DNA of 14,748 bases from Elusimicrobiota bacterium (GTDB lineage: Bacteria; Elusimicrobiota; Elusimicrobia; FEN-1173). The notes beneath the pieces are model-generated. The model made no database searches. It saw only the letters and a program-made list of their open reading frames with translations, and was not told the DNA's origin. This document shows positions 6,654 to 11,861 of the stretch, in pieces (the first letter of the stretch is position 1; each line of letters opens with the position of its first letter). A program made the position numbers and the translations under genes. The DNA is taken from NCBI GenBank assembly GCA_003158755.1, contig PMLF01000078.1, positions 1 through 14,748 on the forward strand, given 5' to 3'.

Positions 6654-7019
6654 ATGGCCCGTCTGAAAATATCGAAAGAGTCCTTCGCACAACGCTTGGT
6701 CAGAATCCGGAAATCCTCCGGCTTGACCCAGGTGGAACTCGCCAAGACATCGGGGATATCTCCGCGAATGGTCGCCCACTACGAAACCAAGATTCAGAAC
6801 CCCGCGCCGGACACCGTCCTGCGCCTGGCTAAAGCGCTCAAGGTTTCCGTGGACGAGCTTTTCGGAAATACACCGCTCCCAAAACTGGACGTCCCCAAGA
6901 GCCGGAAACTCTTCAAGAAATTAATAGCGGTCGAGGGCCTCCCGGCTCATGCTCAAAAAACCGTCATCGATCTGATCGAGGGCCTGGAAGCCAGGCACAA
7001 GGAAAGAAAAAACCGATAG
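6654..7019 (+). CDS. XRE-family HTH transcriptional repressor
   Basis: A 121-aa DNA-binding protein. The helix-turn-helix domain spans about 10-72: FAQRLVRIRKSSGLTQVELA, then SGISPRMVAHYET (recognition helix), closing with LRLAKALKVSVDELFG. The C-terminal 50 residues are basic and helical and probably dimerise; no peptidase (LexA/CI Ser-Lys) motif is present. It is the only confident plus-strand gene and is transcribed divergently from the replication operon. That is the classical arrangement of a phage or plasmid repressor controlling copy number or excision. Start: ATG 6654 is preferred because a TATAAT overlaps the alternative upstream codons; ATG 6612 would add 14 residues. It ends in a strong terminator. 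Confidence 0.9.
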   Translation: MARLKISKESFAQRLVRIRKSSGLTQVELAKTSGISPRMVAHYETKIQNPAPDTVLRLAKALKVSVDELFGNTPLPKLDVPKSRKLFKKLIAVEGLPAHAQKTVIDLIEGLEARHKERKNR

Positions 7020-7044
7020 ACGTTTCCTTTCACCCGCCAAAAGG

Positions 7045-7077
7045 AAAACCACCGATTCTTCCGTCGGTGGTTTTTTT
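7045..7077 (+). terminator. Rho-independent terminator after the repressor
   Basis: AAAACCACCGA pairs perfectly with TCGGTGGTTTT around an 8-nt loop and runs into seven consecutive T. It closes the monocistronic repressor transcript 25 bp after the stop codon. Confidence 0.92.
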
Positions 7078-7170
7078 ATTCGGCCCCTTTCCTTCCCGCC
7101 CCCGCTGCCGGGGGCGGGCCGCGCACATGGGCGCGGGTGGGGGATGATGGCGGATTTTTTCCGCCGACCT

Positions 7171-7260
7171 CCCCCTCCCTCAGGGTGGGGGCCGGGGGGA
7201 GGGTGGTTCAAAGCGGGGGGGCGCACTCCGCGCCTGATTCAGCGGCGCGGCGTGTGCCCC
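7171..7260 (+). repeat. Structured repeat unit, copy A
   Basis: The first of two near-identical ~90-bp units about 138 bp apart. It contains a C-tract/G-tract hairpin (7171-7191), a G-rich spacer, and a long hairpin at 7218-7260. That hairpin has outer stem GGGGCGCAC/GTGTGCCCC (one G-T wobble), one mismatch, inner stem CCGCGCC/GGCGCGG and loop TGATTCAGC. Just upstream, GGCGGA-N5-TCCGCC (7149-7165) forms a further hairpin. Confidence 0.8.
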
Positions 7261-7308
7261 TGGCTTTTGCTTTTCACGTGGACCGCCGTTTTCCTCTTTC
7301 GCCGCTCT

Positions 7309-7396
7309 CCCCCTCCATCACGGGAGGGGGCCGGGGGGCGGGTGGGGTTAAGCGGGCGTCGCACTCCGCGCCTGGTTCAGCGGCGCGGTGTGCGAC
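7309..7396 (+). repeat. Structured repeat unit, copy B
   Basis: The second copy of the unit. CCCCCTCC/GGAGGGGG pairs perfectly (7309-7330), and the second hairpin (7358-7396) has outer stem GTCGCAC/GTGCGAC, one mismatch, inner stem CCGCGCC/GGCGCGG and loop TGGTTCAGC. Relative to copy A, a G-C pair has become T-A and a G-T wobble has become G-C, so pairing is kept while sequence changes. Confidence 0.8.
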
Positions 7397-7438
7397 GGGG
7401 CTTTTCACATGAGCGAGGTTTTTTCCTTTCTGGTTCTC

Positions 7439-7629
7439 CCGCCCCTTTGGGGCGGATGGCCGCCTCTGGCGGCCGGGTGGGGAAAGGGGAACCGGGGGAG
7501 GGGGGCCCCCAGCCGTGCAGGCCCCCCGCCCCCCGCGTGCGGCCGTCGTTGGGCCGCACGGTGTTGCGGGGGGAGGGGGGGCCGCTTTAAGCACGGCGGC
7601 ATCCGGCAGCGTGGCCCTCTGGGCCACGC
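7439..7629. repeat. Cluster of four perfect GC-rich hairpins
   Basis: Perfect stems: CCGCCCC-TTT-GGGGCGG (7439-7455); GGCCGCC-TCT-GGCGGCC (7458-7474); CGTGCGGCC/GGCCGCACG with a 7-nt loop (7536-7560); and GCGTGGCCC-TCT-GGGCCACGC (7609-7629). Three have tight 3-nt loops, two of them TCT. No gene accompanies them and no long T-run follows, so they are not ordinary terminators. Confidence 0.75.
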
Positions 7630-7727
7630 AATGGGCCGGGGCCTTGGGGCGGCGCGACGGCGCGGCTCCTTGGCCGCGACGGAAACGGCGCAACCGGGAG
7701 CCTTTGACATGGGCGGACTTTTACCAC

Positions 7728-7817
7728 CCCGCCCCGTTGGGGCGGGCCGACGCCGGGACGATTTTTCCCGGCGTCGGGTGGGGAGGATGACGTAGAGCAA
7801 TACCCCCCTGGGGTATT
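7728..7817. repeat. Three further perfect hairpins
   Basis: CCCGCCCC-GTT-GGGGCGGG (7728-7746) is followed at once by a 12-bp stem, CCGACGCCGGGA/TCCCGGCGTCGG, with a 7-nt loop (7747-7777). AATACCCC-N3-GGGGTATT comes next (7799-7817). Two abutting strong stems followed by a third suggest a folded nucleic acid rather than chance. Confidence 0.75.
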
Positions 7818-7866
7818 ACGGGTTTAAGATCGACGGAAAACAGTGCCGCCGCGCGGGTTTACCCAA

Positions 7867-7911
7867 CGGGGCGCGGCTTTGGGGAATATGGGGCCCCGAA
7901 GCCGCGCCCCG
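7867..7911 (+). terminator. 18-bp hairpin, terminator-like, with no gene in front
   Basis: The arms at 7867-7884 and 7894-7911 pair over 18 bp with a single G-T wobble around a 9-nt loop. The plus strand then runs into GCTTCTTTTG, a modest T-rich tract. It would stop a plus-strand transcript, but the only plus-strand gene already ended at 7077. It may mark the 3' end of an unannotated RNA, or simply be one more structural element. Confidence 0.45.
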
Positions 7912-7977
7912 CTTCTTTTGACTTGGCTTTGAAATTGAATTGGCGAGCCTGCACACCCGGACCGTGTTTCCCACCCC

Positions 7978-8068
7978 ATGGCCCGTTGCATTTGTGCCGG
8001 GCCATCCTCTGGCGCGCGCCGCGCGGGCGGCCCTGGGGGAGCGCTAGCGGAGGAAGGGCCGCCCGCGC
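7978..8068. repeat. Two perfect inverted repeats, 8-bp and 14-bp arms
   Basis: ATGGCCCG/CGGGCCAT (7978-8005, 12-nt loop) and, 15 bp on, GCGCGGGCGGCCCT/AGGGCCGCCCGCGC (8021-8034 with 8055-8068, 20-nt loop containing AGCGCT). The second is the longest perfect stem in the window. Neither is followed by a T-run. Confidence 0.75.
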
Positions 8069-8270
8069 TGGGGTGGGACTGAGGTGCGCCGCCGGACGGC
8101 CGCGCCCGTTTCTGGTGCGGCCGCCCGCCGACGCGCCGACCCCGGGCGCGGTGTGGAACGGGACCCGGCCACCCGACAGCTTCTTAACCGGAGCAAACAG
8201 ACGCCACATCGCGGGGAAGCCGGCCGACCGAAGGGAGGTGCCGGGCCGCGCCGTCTTTGCGCGGACCGGC

Positions 8271-8289
8271 GGCGGCGCGAAGCGCCGCC
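8271..8289. repeat. Hairpin GGCGGCGC-GAA-GCGCCGCC
   Basis: An 8-bp perfect stem closed by GAA. The centre is GCGAAGC, the DNA mini-hairpin known for unusual thermal stability. It adds to the structured character of this gene-free stretch. Confidence 0.7.
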
Positions 8290-8299
8290 CGGCGTTCGT

Positions 8300-8470
8300 T
8301 CAACTCCAGAACCGGAACGTCCGTCCGGGGGATCCAATCCAGCCCGCGCGCCGGAATCTTAATTTTTCCTCATCAGTGACGGCGTCGTCCTCGTCATCGC
8401 CGTCGTCCAGGATCGCCGGTTTTTTCGTCCGCCGCGTCCATCCCATCCCCACGCGGCGGGCGGTCTCCAT
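8300..8470 (-). CDS. Doubtful 56-aa acidic ORF
   Basis: This frame begins METARRVGMG, has a strongly acidic middle (ILDDGDDEDDAVTDEEKLRF) and ends in FRFWS. Third positions are GC-rich, as in real genes here. Against it: no ribosome binding site, position just beyond the endonuclease terminator, and a competing frame of similar quality. No family is recognised. Confidence 0.25.
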   Translation of the reverse strand: METARRVGMGWTRRTKKPAILDDGDDEDDAVTDEEKLRFRRAGWIGSPGRTFRFWS

Positions 8471-8481
8471 CCATCCGGAAA

Positions 8482-8513
8482 ATAAAAAAACCGCCGGGGG
8501 TTCTCCCCGACGG
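8482..8513 (-). terminator. Terminator of the restriction-modification unit
   Basis: On the minus strand CCGTCGGGG pairs with CCCCGGCGG (one G-T wobble) across a short loop, followed by seven T and then ATTTT. It lies about 37 bp after the endonuclease stop and ends that transcript. Confidence 0.88.
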
Positions 8514-8549
8514 CCGCGGACGACGTCCTCCATCAATCTCCGTCTATTC

Positions 8550-9161
8550 TTAAGCCTCGATACCAACAATGACCAAAGGAACGGAGGGCACACCTCGACC
8601 CTGTCGAAGGACGTTATAAAACTCGCCTTCGTAATAGGGAACGCCGGAACTCATGTTGCTCTGAAGGGACTTCATTGGAAGGATTTCAATACCAACGTCA
8701 ATCTGGTTTCCGACGTAAAACGCGAGGTGCTTCACGAACAGGTCATAGGCCACAAAAGCGTATTTTCCAAATTGAACCTCGACGGCCACCCGGTCTTTTA
8801 CAAAATCGGTCTGGTTGTAGCTGAAAATGGGTGTTTCACCGGCCGCCTTGATCTCTGCCTTCTGCTGATCGGGCGACATCGTCAAGGTTTTCCTGATGAG
8901 CTTTTCACTTTTGGTCACCCAATAACTGACCCGGCTTTCTTCCCACTTCTTCGCTCGAAGAAGTTCCTTGAAAGAAGCATTCATGTCGATGGGGCTAAAA
9001 AGAAGTTCGCCCTTCATCGTTTTTTCCTTCGACACCTTCGTCTTGCACTCCTCAGCGTCCACCCCGGACACAACGCTTTTTATCTCCTTCCAAAGTCCAG
9101 GCTTGTGAACAAGGAGGAATTCAAGACCGTTCAGATGCGAATAAACCTGCGCCATTTTCAT
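8550..9161 (-). CDS. Type II restriction endonuclease, BstYI/BglII family
   Basis: A 203-aa endonuclease expected to cut DNA that lacks the partner's methylation. The N terminus (YSHLNGLEFLLVHKPGLW), the NQTDFVKDRVAVEVQFGKYAF core and the MSSGVPYYEGEFYNV and GRGVPSVPLV segments match, from memory, BstYI, which is also about 203 aa. The PD-(D/E)xK-like active site is D119...E128-V-Q130, with the Gln in place of Lys and the 9-residue D-E spacing seen in BglII and BstYI. The likely target is therefore RGATCY (or AGATCT), an inference from family only. Start: ATG 9161 overlaps the methylase TGA (ATGA), so it is translated after the protective enzyme; MAQVY two codons later is an alternative. It is last in its unit, with a terminator close behind. 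Confidence 0.93.
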   Translation of the reverse strand: MKMAQVYSHLNGLEFLLVHKPGLWKEIKSVVSGVDAEECKTKVSKEKTMKGELLFSPIDMNASFKELLRAKKWEESRVSYWVTKSEKLIRKTLTMSPDQQKAEIKAAGETPIFSYNQTDFVKDRVAVEVQFGKYAFVAYDLFVKHLAFYVGNQIDVGIEILPMKSLQSNMSSGVPYYEGEFYNVLRQGRGVPSVPLVIVGIEA

Positions 9162-10123
9162 CGAAGGGCATACCTCAGAACTTTTCTTTCCTTCTCTAAA
9201 AGCGTCAATTGTGAAGTAGACCGTGGACGCGGCGGCAACCAGGGCGCAATAGTCAAACGGTTGCCCGCCACTGCGGGGTCATAGACGGGTTGGTTCATGG
9301 GCCTCGTCCGCAACGTCCCATCCATCGCCTCACGTATGCGCCGACGGGCAAGCTGAACGTATTTAGGGACCAGTTCGGCCCCGACGCCACGACGACCATG
9401 ACGGACAGCGGCAATCACGGAAGTTCCGGTACCAAGAAATGGATCCAACACCCAATCATTTACGTTCGTCATTGACAGCACAAGCCGCTCGATCAGCTCG
9501 ACGGGAAACTGGCAGGGATGGTCCGTCTTTTCAACGTGATTGCTTTTCACGTTGGGGATCACCCACACATCGCCAGGATTTTTCCCCAACGGATTGCACG
9601 AATATTGTCCAGCCTTTGGACCCTTAAAGTGTTTCTTCCCTGGATATTTCTGTGGGACGCGGATTGGATCAAGGTTGAATGTAAAGTCTTCGCCCTTGGT
9701 GAACCAAACGATTGTTTCGTATCGGCCAGAAAATCGACGGCTACAGTGCAGACCGTGCTCAAAGTGCCATACGATCCGGTTTCGCATTTTGAAACCCATC
9801 TCGGCAAACACCGGGTACAGGGCGATATCCAGTGGAACAATAGACCCGTTGTCCACGAAGTTTCCAACCTGCCAGCATATGCTCCCATTGGGGGACAACA
9901 CACGAGCGCACTCCCGGATGACCTCCTTCTGCTGGCGCAGATAGGTTTCAAGGTCCAGGCGGGATTCATACTCTTTGCCGATGTTGTAAGGCGGCGAGGT
10001 GACAACAAGTTTGACTGATTCCCGTGGGATGTCTTTGAGCAGGTCAGCGCAATCGCCTGGATAGAGGACGACGCGCTCGGTGGGTGAAAACCTTGTCGCT
10101 ATGTCGTGTTTGCCGTTCTGCAT
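9158..10123 (-). CDS. Type II DNA methyltransferase, beta-class amino-methylase (N4-cytosine or N6-adenine)
   Basis: A 321-aa protein that would use S-adenosylmethionine to protect the endonuclease's site. Catalytic motif IV, TSPPY (42-46), precedes the cofactor motif I DPFLGTGTS (227-235), the order of beta-class amino-methyltransferases. HPCQFPVELIERL (202-213) lies just before motif I, as usual. TSPPY is common among N4-cytosine enzymes, and m4C would fit a BglII-like partner, but N6-adenine cannot be excluded. ATG 10123 is the first possible start, since an in-frame TAA lies two codons upstream. It has no Shine-Dalgarno, but its promoter -10 ends 6 nt before it. No controller (C) protein gene is present. 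The last ~50 residues extend past the usual fold and are Pro/Arg-rich. Confidence 0.93.
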   Translation of the reverse strand: MQNGKHDIATRFSPTERVVLYPGDCADLLKDIPRESVKLVVTSPPYNIGKEYESRLDLETYLRQQKEVIRECARVLSPNGSICWQVGNFVDNGSIVPLDIALYPVFAEMGFKMRNRIVWHFEHGLHCSRRFSGRYETIVWFTKGEDFTFNLDPIRVPQKYPGKKHFKGPKAGQYSCNPLGKNPGDVWVIPNVKSNHVEKTDHPCQFPVELIERLVLSMTNVNDWVLDPFLGTGTSVIAAVRHGRRGVGAELVPKYVQLARRRIREAMDGTLRTRPMNQPVYDPAVAGNRLTIAPWLPPRPRSTSQLTLLEKERKVLRYALR

Positions 10124-10129
10124 CTGCTT

Positions 10130-10158
10130 ATGGTATCGGAATGAGGTTGGCCGGTCAA
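10130..10158 (-). promoter_or_regulatory. Promoter of the restriction-modification unit, TTGACC-N17-TACCAT
   Basis: On the minus strand -35 TTGACC (10153-10158, 5 of 6) and TACCAT (10130-10135, 4 of 6) are spaced exactly 17 bp. The -10 is followed by 6 nt and the methylase ATG, so the message would be leaderless or nearly so. Confidence 0.6.
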
Positions 10159-10454
10159 TCCGATTGTTTCCCTCTCCACCTCCTGCCCGTCAGCGCGCGG
10201 TTCTGTTCACGTCCATCCGACCGTTGTCGACCTCCGGCAGCGTCCATCCCGTCTACCTGGGCGGCGACCGTCAGGAGCGGTCCACCGCCGGGCGCTGGCG
10301 GCGGCGCTCCGTCGCCATCGTCTCCAACCTTCGGTGCTGCCTCTTCCTTCGTCGCTGTCTCTCTGTCTCGCTGGCGGAATTTGGTTATAGACTCCTTTGA
10401 CGGATTTCTAATTTCAGTTCTCCGTCAATCCGGACCGTTCCGATCGCCAGGAAC
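10159..10454. other. Gene-free spacer upstream of the methylase
   Basis: Short Arg-rich frames occur here but have no ribosome sites or protein-like character. The only structured feature I see is the TTGACGGA inverted repeat at 10397-10428. A nonamer, GTCAATCCG, occurs both at 10154 (over the methylase -35) and at 10424 (in that repeat). No controller-protein gene is visible. Confidence 0.6.
10397..10428. promoter_or_regulatory. Inverted repeat TTGACGGA-N16-TCCGTCAA, possible operator
   Basis: Perfect 8-bp arms separated by 16 bp, centred between the SNase-gene terminator and the R-M promoter. Arm centres are about 24 bp apart, allowing a dimer to bind on one DNA face. The same octamer abuts the start of the large gene (196-203). 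A TATAAC hexamer follows on the minus strand, so an additional upstream promoter is possible. Confidence 0.4.
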
Positions 10455-10491
10455 AAAAAAACCCGCCGAAGGTTTTATCCTCCGACGGGTT
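10455..10491 (-). terminator. Terminator of the cargo block
   Basis: On the minus strand AACCCGTCGGAGG pairs with CCTTCGGCGGGTT (two G-T wobbles) around a 6-nt loop and runs into seven T. It separates the SNase gene from the R-M unit. A smaller stem, CCGGGC-N5-GCCCGG (10506-10522), precedes it. Confidence 0.9.
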
Positions 10492-10532
10492 CCCCCTGTA
10501 TGCTCCGGGCGCTCGGCCCGGTTAGAACCCTC

Positions 10533-11372
10533 TCACATTCTTTCGGCCATTTTTTTCTTTAGTAGCTCGTCGTTTAAATAAATTCCTTCGGCATAGACCC
10601 GGCCCGGGCGGTCATCGTCGAAGCTGTAGAACACATGCCCGAGGTAGCGGCCGTAGTCGTCGGTCTTCTCCGTCTTCACCACAATACCGCACGCCTTCAT
10701 CAACCGATCGCGGACGTAGTCCCGAACCTCTTTTCCCTTCTTCGTGTAGAGCTCCGGAGCGTTCAGTTTAGCAAGACGGATACGCTCACCATAGCGTCGA
10801 TTTTTAAACCCGGTGTCGATATTGAGGACCAAAGTATCCCCGTCGACGATGTCCACCACCTCGGCCCCAAAAACGTAATCCGCTTCCGTCGGACGCTTCA
10901 AAACGCCCGCGTCCGTGTTCTTCTTCACTTCCCGCTCGTATTCCTTGCCCGCTATCGCGGCCCTCAGCCGGTCACGGCTCCATCCTTCCTTGATGGCCTT
11001 GTCTTCGTAGAATTTCCGCGCCGCGTCGTCGTGTATCTCGATCAGCTGGCGGTAGGCGCTCCACGTTAGATTTTGTACCCCAGGGTACAATTCCTGCTTG
11101 GTGTAGACTCTCCGGAACACCACCGCCCGCCGGATCGTCTGCGGGTCGGTGTCCAGGTCCTCGCCCATCTTCTCGATGACCGATTCCCCGTAATGATTGC
11201 GGCCCGTCAAACCCGCCTCTAAAATCTTGTCACCAATCTCCCAGTACGCCAGCGCCCGATTACTGTCGGCGCTCCGCCCGGCCTTGTCCGCTTCTTTCAG
11301 CTTTTCATCGACGAAGGCCATCAGCTCCTTGTAAGCGCTCTCCGTCAAACGTTTCTTGTCTTCGCTCGGCAT
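10533..11372 (-). CDS. DUF1016-N / staphylococcal-nuclease (SNase) fusion protein
   Basis: A 279-aa protein. Residues about 35-140 (ALAYWEIGDKILE, QTIRRAVVFRRVY, LTWSAYRQLIEI, GWSRDRLRAAI) match the N-terminal domain of DUF1016/YhcG-type proteins, which usually precedes a PD-(D/E)xK nuclease. Here residues 166-260 are instead an SNase domain: VDGDTL (D177, D179, T180), RIRLAKLNAPE (R199, E207) and DDYGRYLG (R242). These are the counterparts of D21, R35, E43 and R87 of staphylococcal nuclease; the D40 position is Asn (N204). It is predicted to be a Ca2+-dependent nuclease guided by the DUF1016 domain, cytoplasmic because no signal peptide is seen. It starts 9 bp after the lipoprotein stop with only a weak ribosome site, so coupled translation is likely. 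A DNA-defence or element-maintenance role is inferred. Confidence 0.88.
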   Translation of the reverse strand: MPSEDKKRLTESAYKELMAFVDEKLKEADKAGRSADSNRALAYWEIGDKILEAGLTGRNHYGESVIEKMGEDLDTDPQTIRRAVVFRRVYTKQELYPGVQNLTWSAYRQLIEIHDDAARKFYEDKAIKEGWSRDRLRAAIAGKEYEREVKKNTDAGVLKRPTEADYVFGAEVVDIVDGDTLVLNIDTGFKNRRYGERIRLAKLNAPELYTKKGKEVRDYVRDRLMKACGIVVKTEKTDDYGRYLGHVFYSFDDDRPGRVYAEGIYLNDELLKKKMAERM

Positions 11373-11381
11373 CGGCTCTGT

Positions 11382-11861
11382 TTACTTTCCCGACGGAACG
11401 GGTATTTCATCAAGAAATTCAGCGTCAAAAGTTGGCACCCCGGTTTTCTGATTCGTCAAAATCCCAATATCCAACCTCTGGCCCCTGAATTTCCCCTCAC
11501 TCGTGACCGTCGCATAAACATCGATGAAGGAAAACTCAACCGATGTCACCTTCTCGACGTGCGCAACCGTGAGCATGCCACCGGTCGGGAACACCCCATA
11601 GACCATGTGGCCGTAGTAATTAGACGGAAGCTGCGTCGGAATATCCTTTAGTTCCGGCACTCCAGATGTTCCAGGAATATGAAGTGCTAAAGCTTTCTTG
11701 CTCCCTTTGAAATCCATGACGACGAGGTCTTTCTTGGTCCTCAATACCTTCCCGATCATCGGCCTGAAAGCAGGATCGTTATCCAAGCCCGTCACACCAC
11801 TACACCCGATAAATACCGCCGTGATCGTCGTCAAGCACACTGCCGGAATCCATCTCTTCAT
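11382..11861 (-). CDS. Predicted lipoprotein, translationally coupled to the large gene
   Basis: A 159-aa protein with a basic N end (MKR), a hydrophobic core (IPAVCLTTITAVFIG) and a lipobox-like FIGC at C20, so the mature protein should be lipidated at Cys20 and membrane-anchored. The remainder is beta-rich (GKVLRTKKDLVVMDF, MLTVAHVEKVTSVEFSF, FRGQRLDIGILTNQ), without a family I recognise. ATG 11861 has GGGAGG 7 nt upstream and overlaps the large gene's TGA as ATGA; an upstream in-frame extension of 36 residues lacks a signal and lies inside that gene. The tight coupling suggests a partner in amount and place. Immunity lipoproteins for lipase toxins are a known parallel (type VI Tle/Tli), but that assignment is inference. 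Confidence 0.82.
   Translation of the reverse strand: MKRWIPAVCLTTITAVFIGCSGVTGLDNDPAFRPMIGKVLRTKKDLVVMDFKGSKKALALHIPGTSGVPELKDIPTQLPSNYYGHMVYGVFPTGGMLTVAHVEKVTSVEFSFIDVYATVTSEGKFRGQRLDIGILTNQKTGVPTFDAEFLDEIPVPSGK

Larger units (their letters stand above)
7078..8481. other. 1.4-kb hairpin- and G-tract-rich noncoding region
   Basis: No frame here has convincing protein character. Long frames exist on both strands, but they consist of Gly/Pro/Arg runs with no ribosome sites, as expected from high GC. The stretch contains a duplicated structured unit (7171-7260 and 7309-7396), at least nine perfect inverted repeats with short loops, and four plus-strand G-rich clusters that fit quadruplex patterns (about 7184-7205, 7322-7346, 7476-7506, 7568-7582). 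A motif near CTTTTCACRTG recurs at about 7270, 7401 and, more loosely, 7702. GC-rich intergenic hairpins of the CCCCCTCC/GGAGGGGG kind resemble REP-like repeats. A structured RNA, single-strand origin or recombination locus are all possible. Confidence 0.75.

Noticed and set aside
7366..7388. tRNA-like T-arm (loop with GGTTCA)
   Set aside because: The loop resembles a T-loop, but no anticodon arm, acceptor stem or full cloverleaf can be drawn around it.
7388..7800. Several 90-140-codon frames on both strands
   Set aside because: They read through hairpins and G-tracts as Gly/Pro/Arg runs and have no start signals. High GC alone explains their length.
7859..8209. 116-codon minus frame
   Set aside because: Spans three perfect inverted repeats, lacks a ribosome site, and shows no recognisable protein features.
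7078..8481. CRISPR array
   Set aside because: The repeats here are two unequal structured units and unlike hairpins, not regularly spaced identical repeats with unique spacers, and no cas gene is present.
7923..9284. 453-codon plus-strand frame
   Set aside because: It covers the noncoding array and the antisense of the endonuclease, with no protein-like character.
10080..10400. 106-codon plus-strand frame upstream of the methylase
   Set aside because: Overlaps the methylase start, has no ribosome site and looks like a controller gene only by position; it has no helix-turn-helix.
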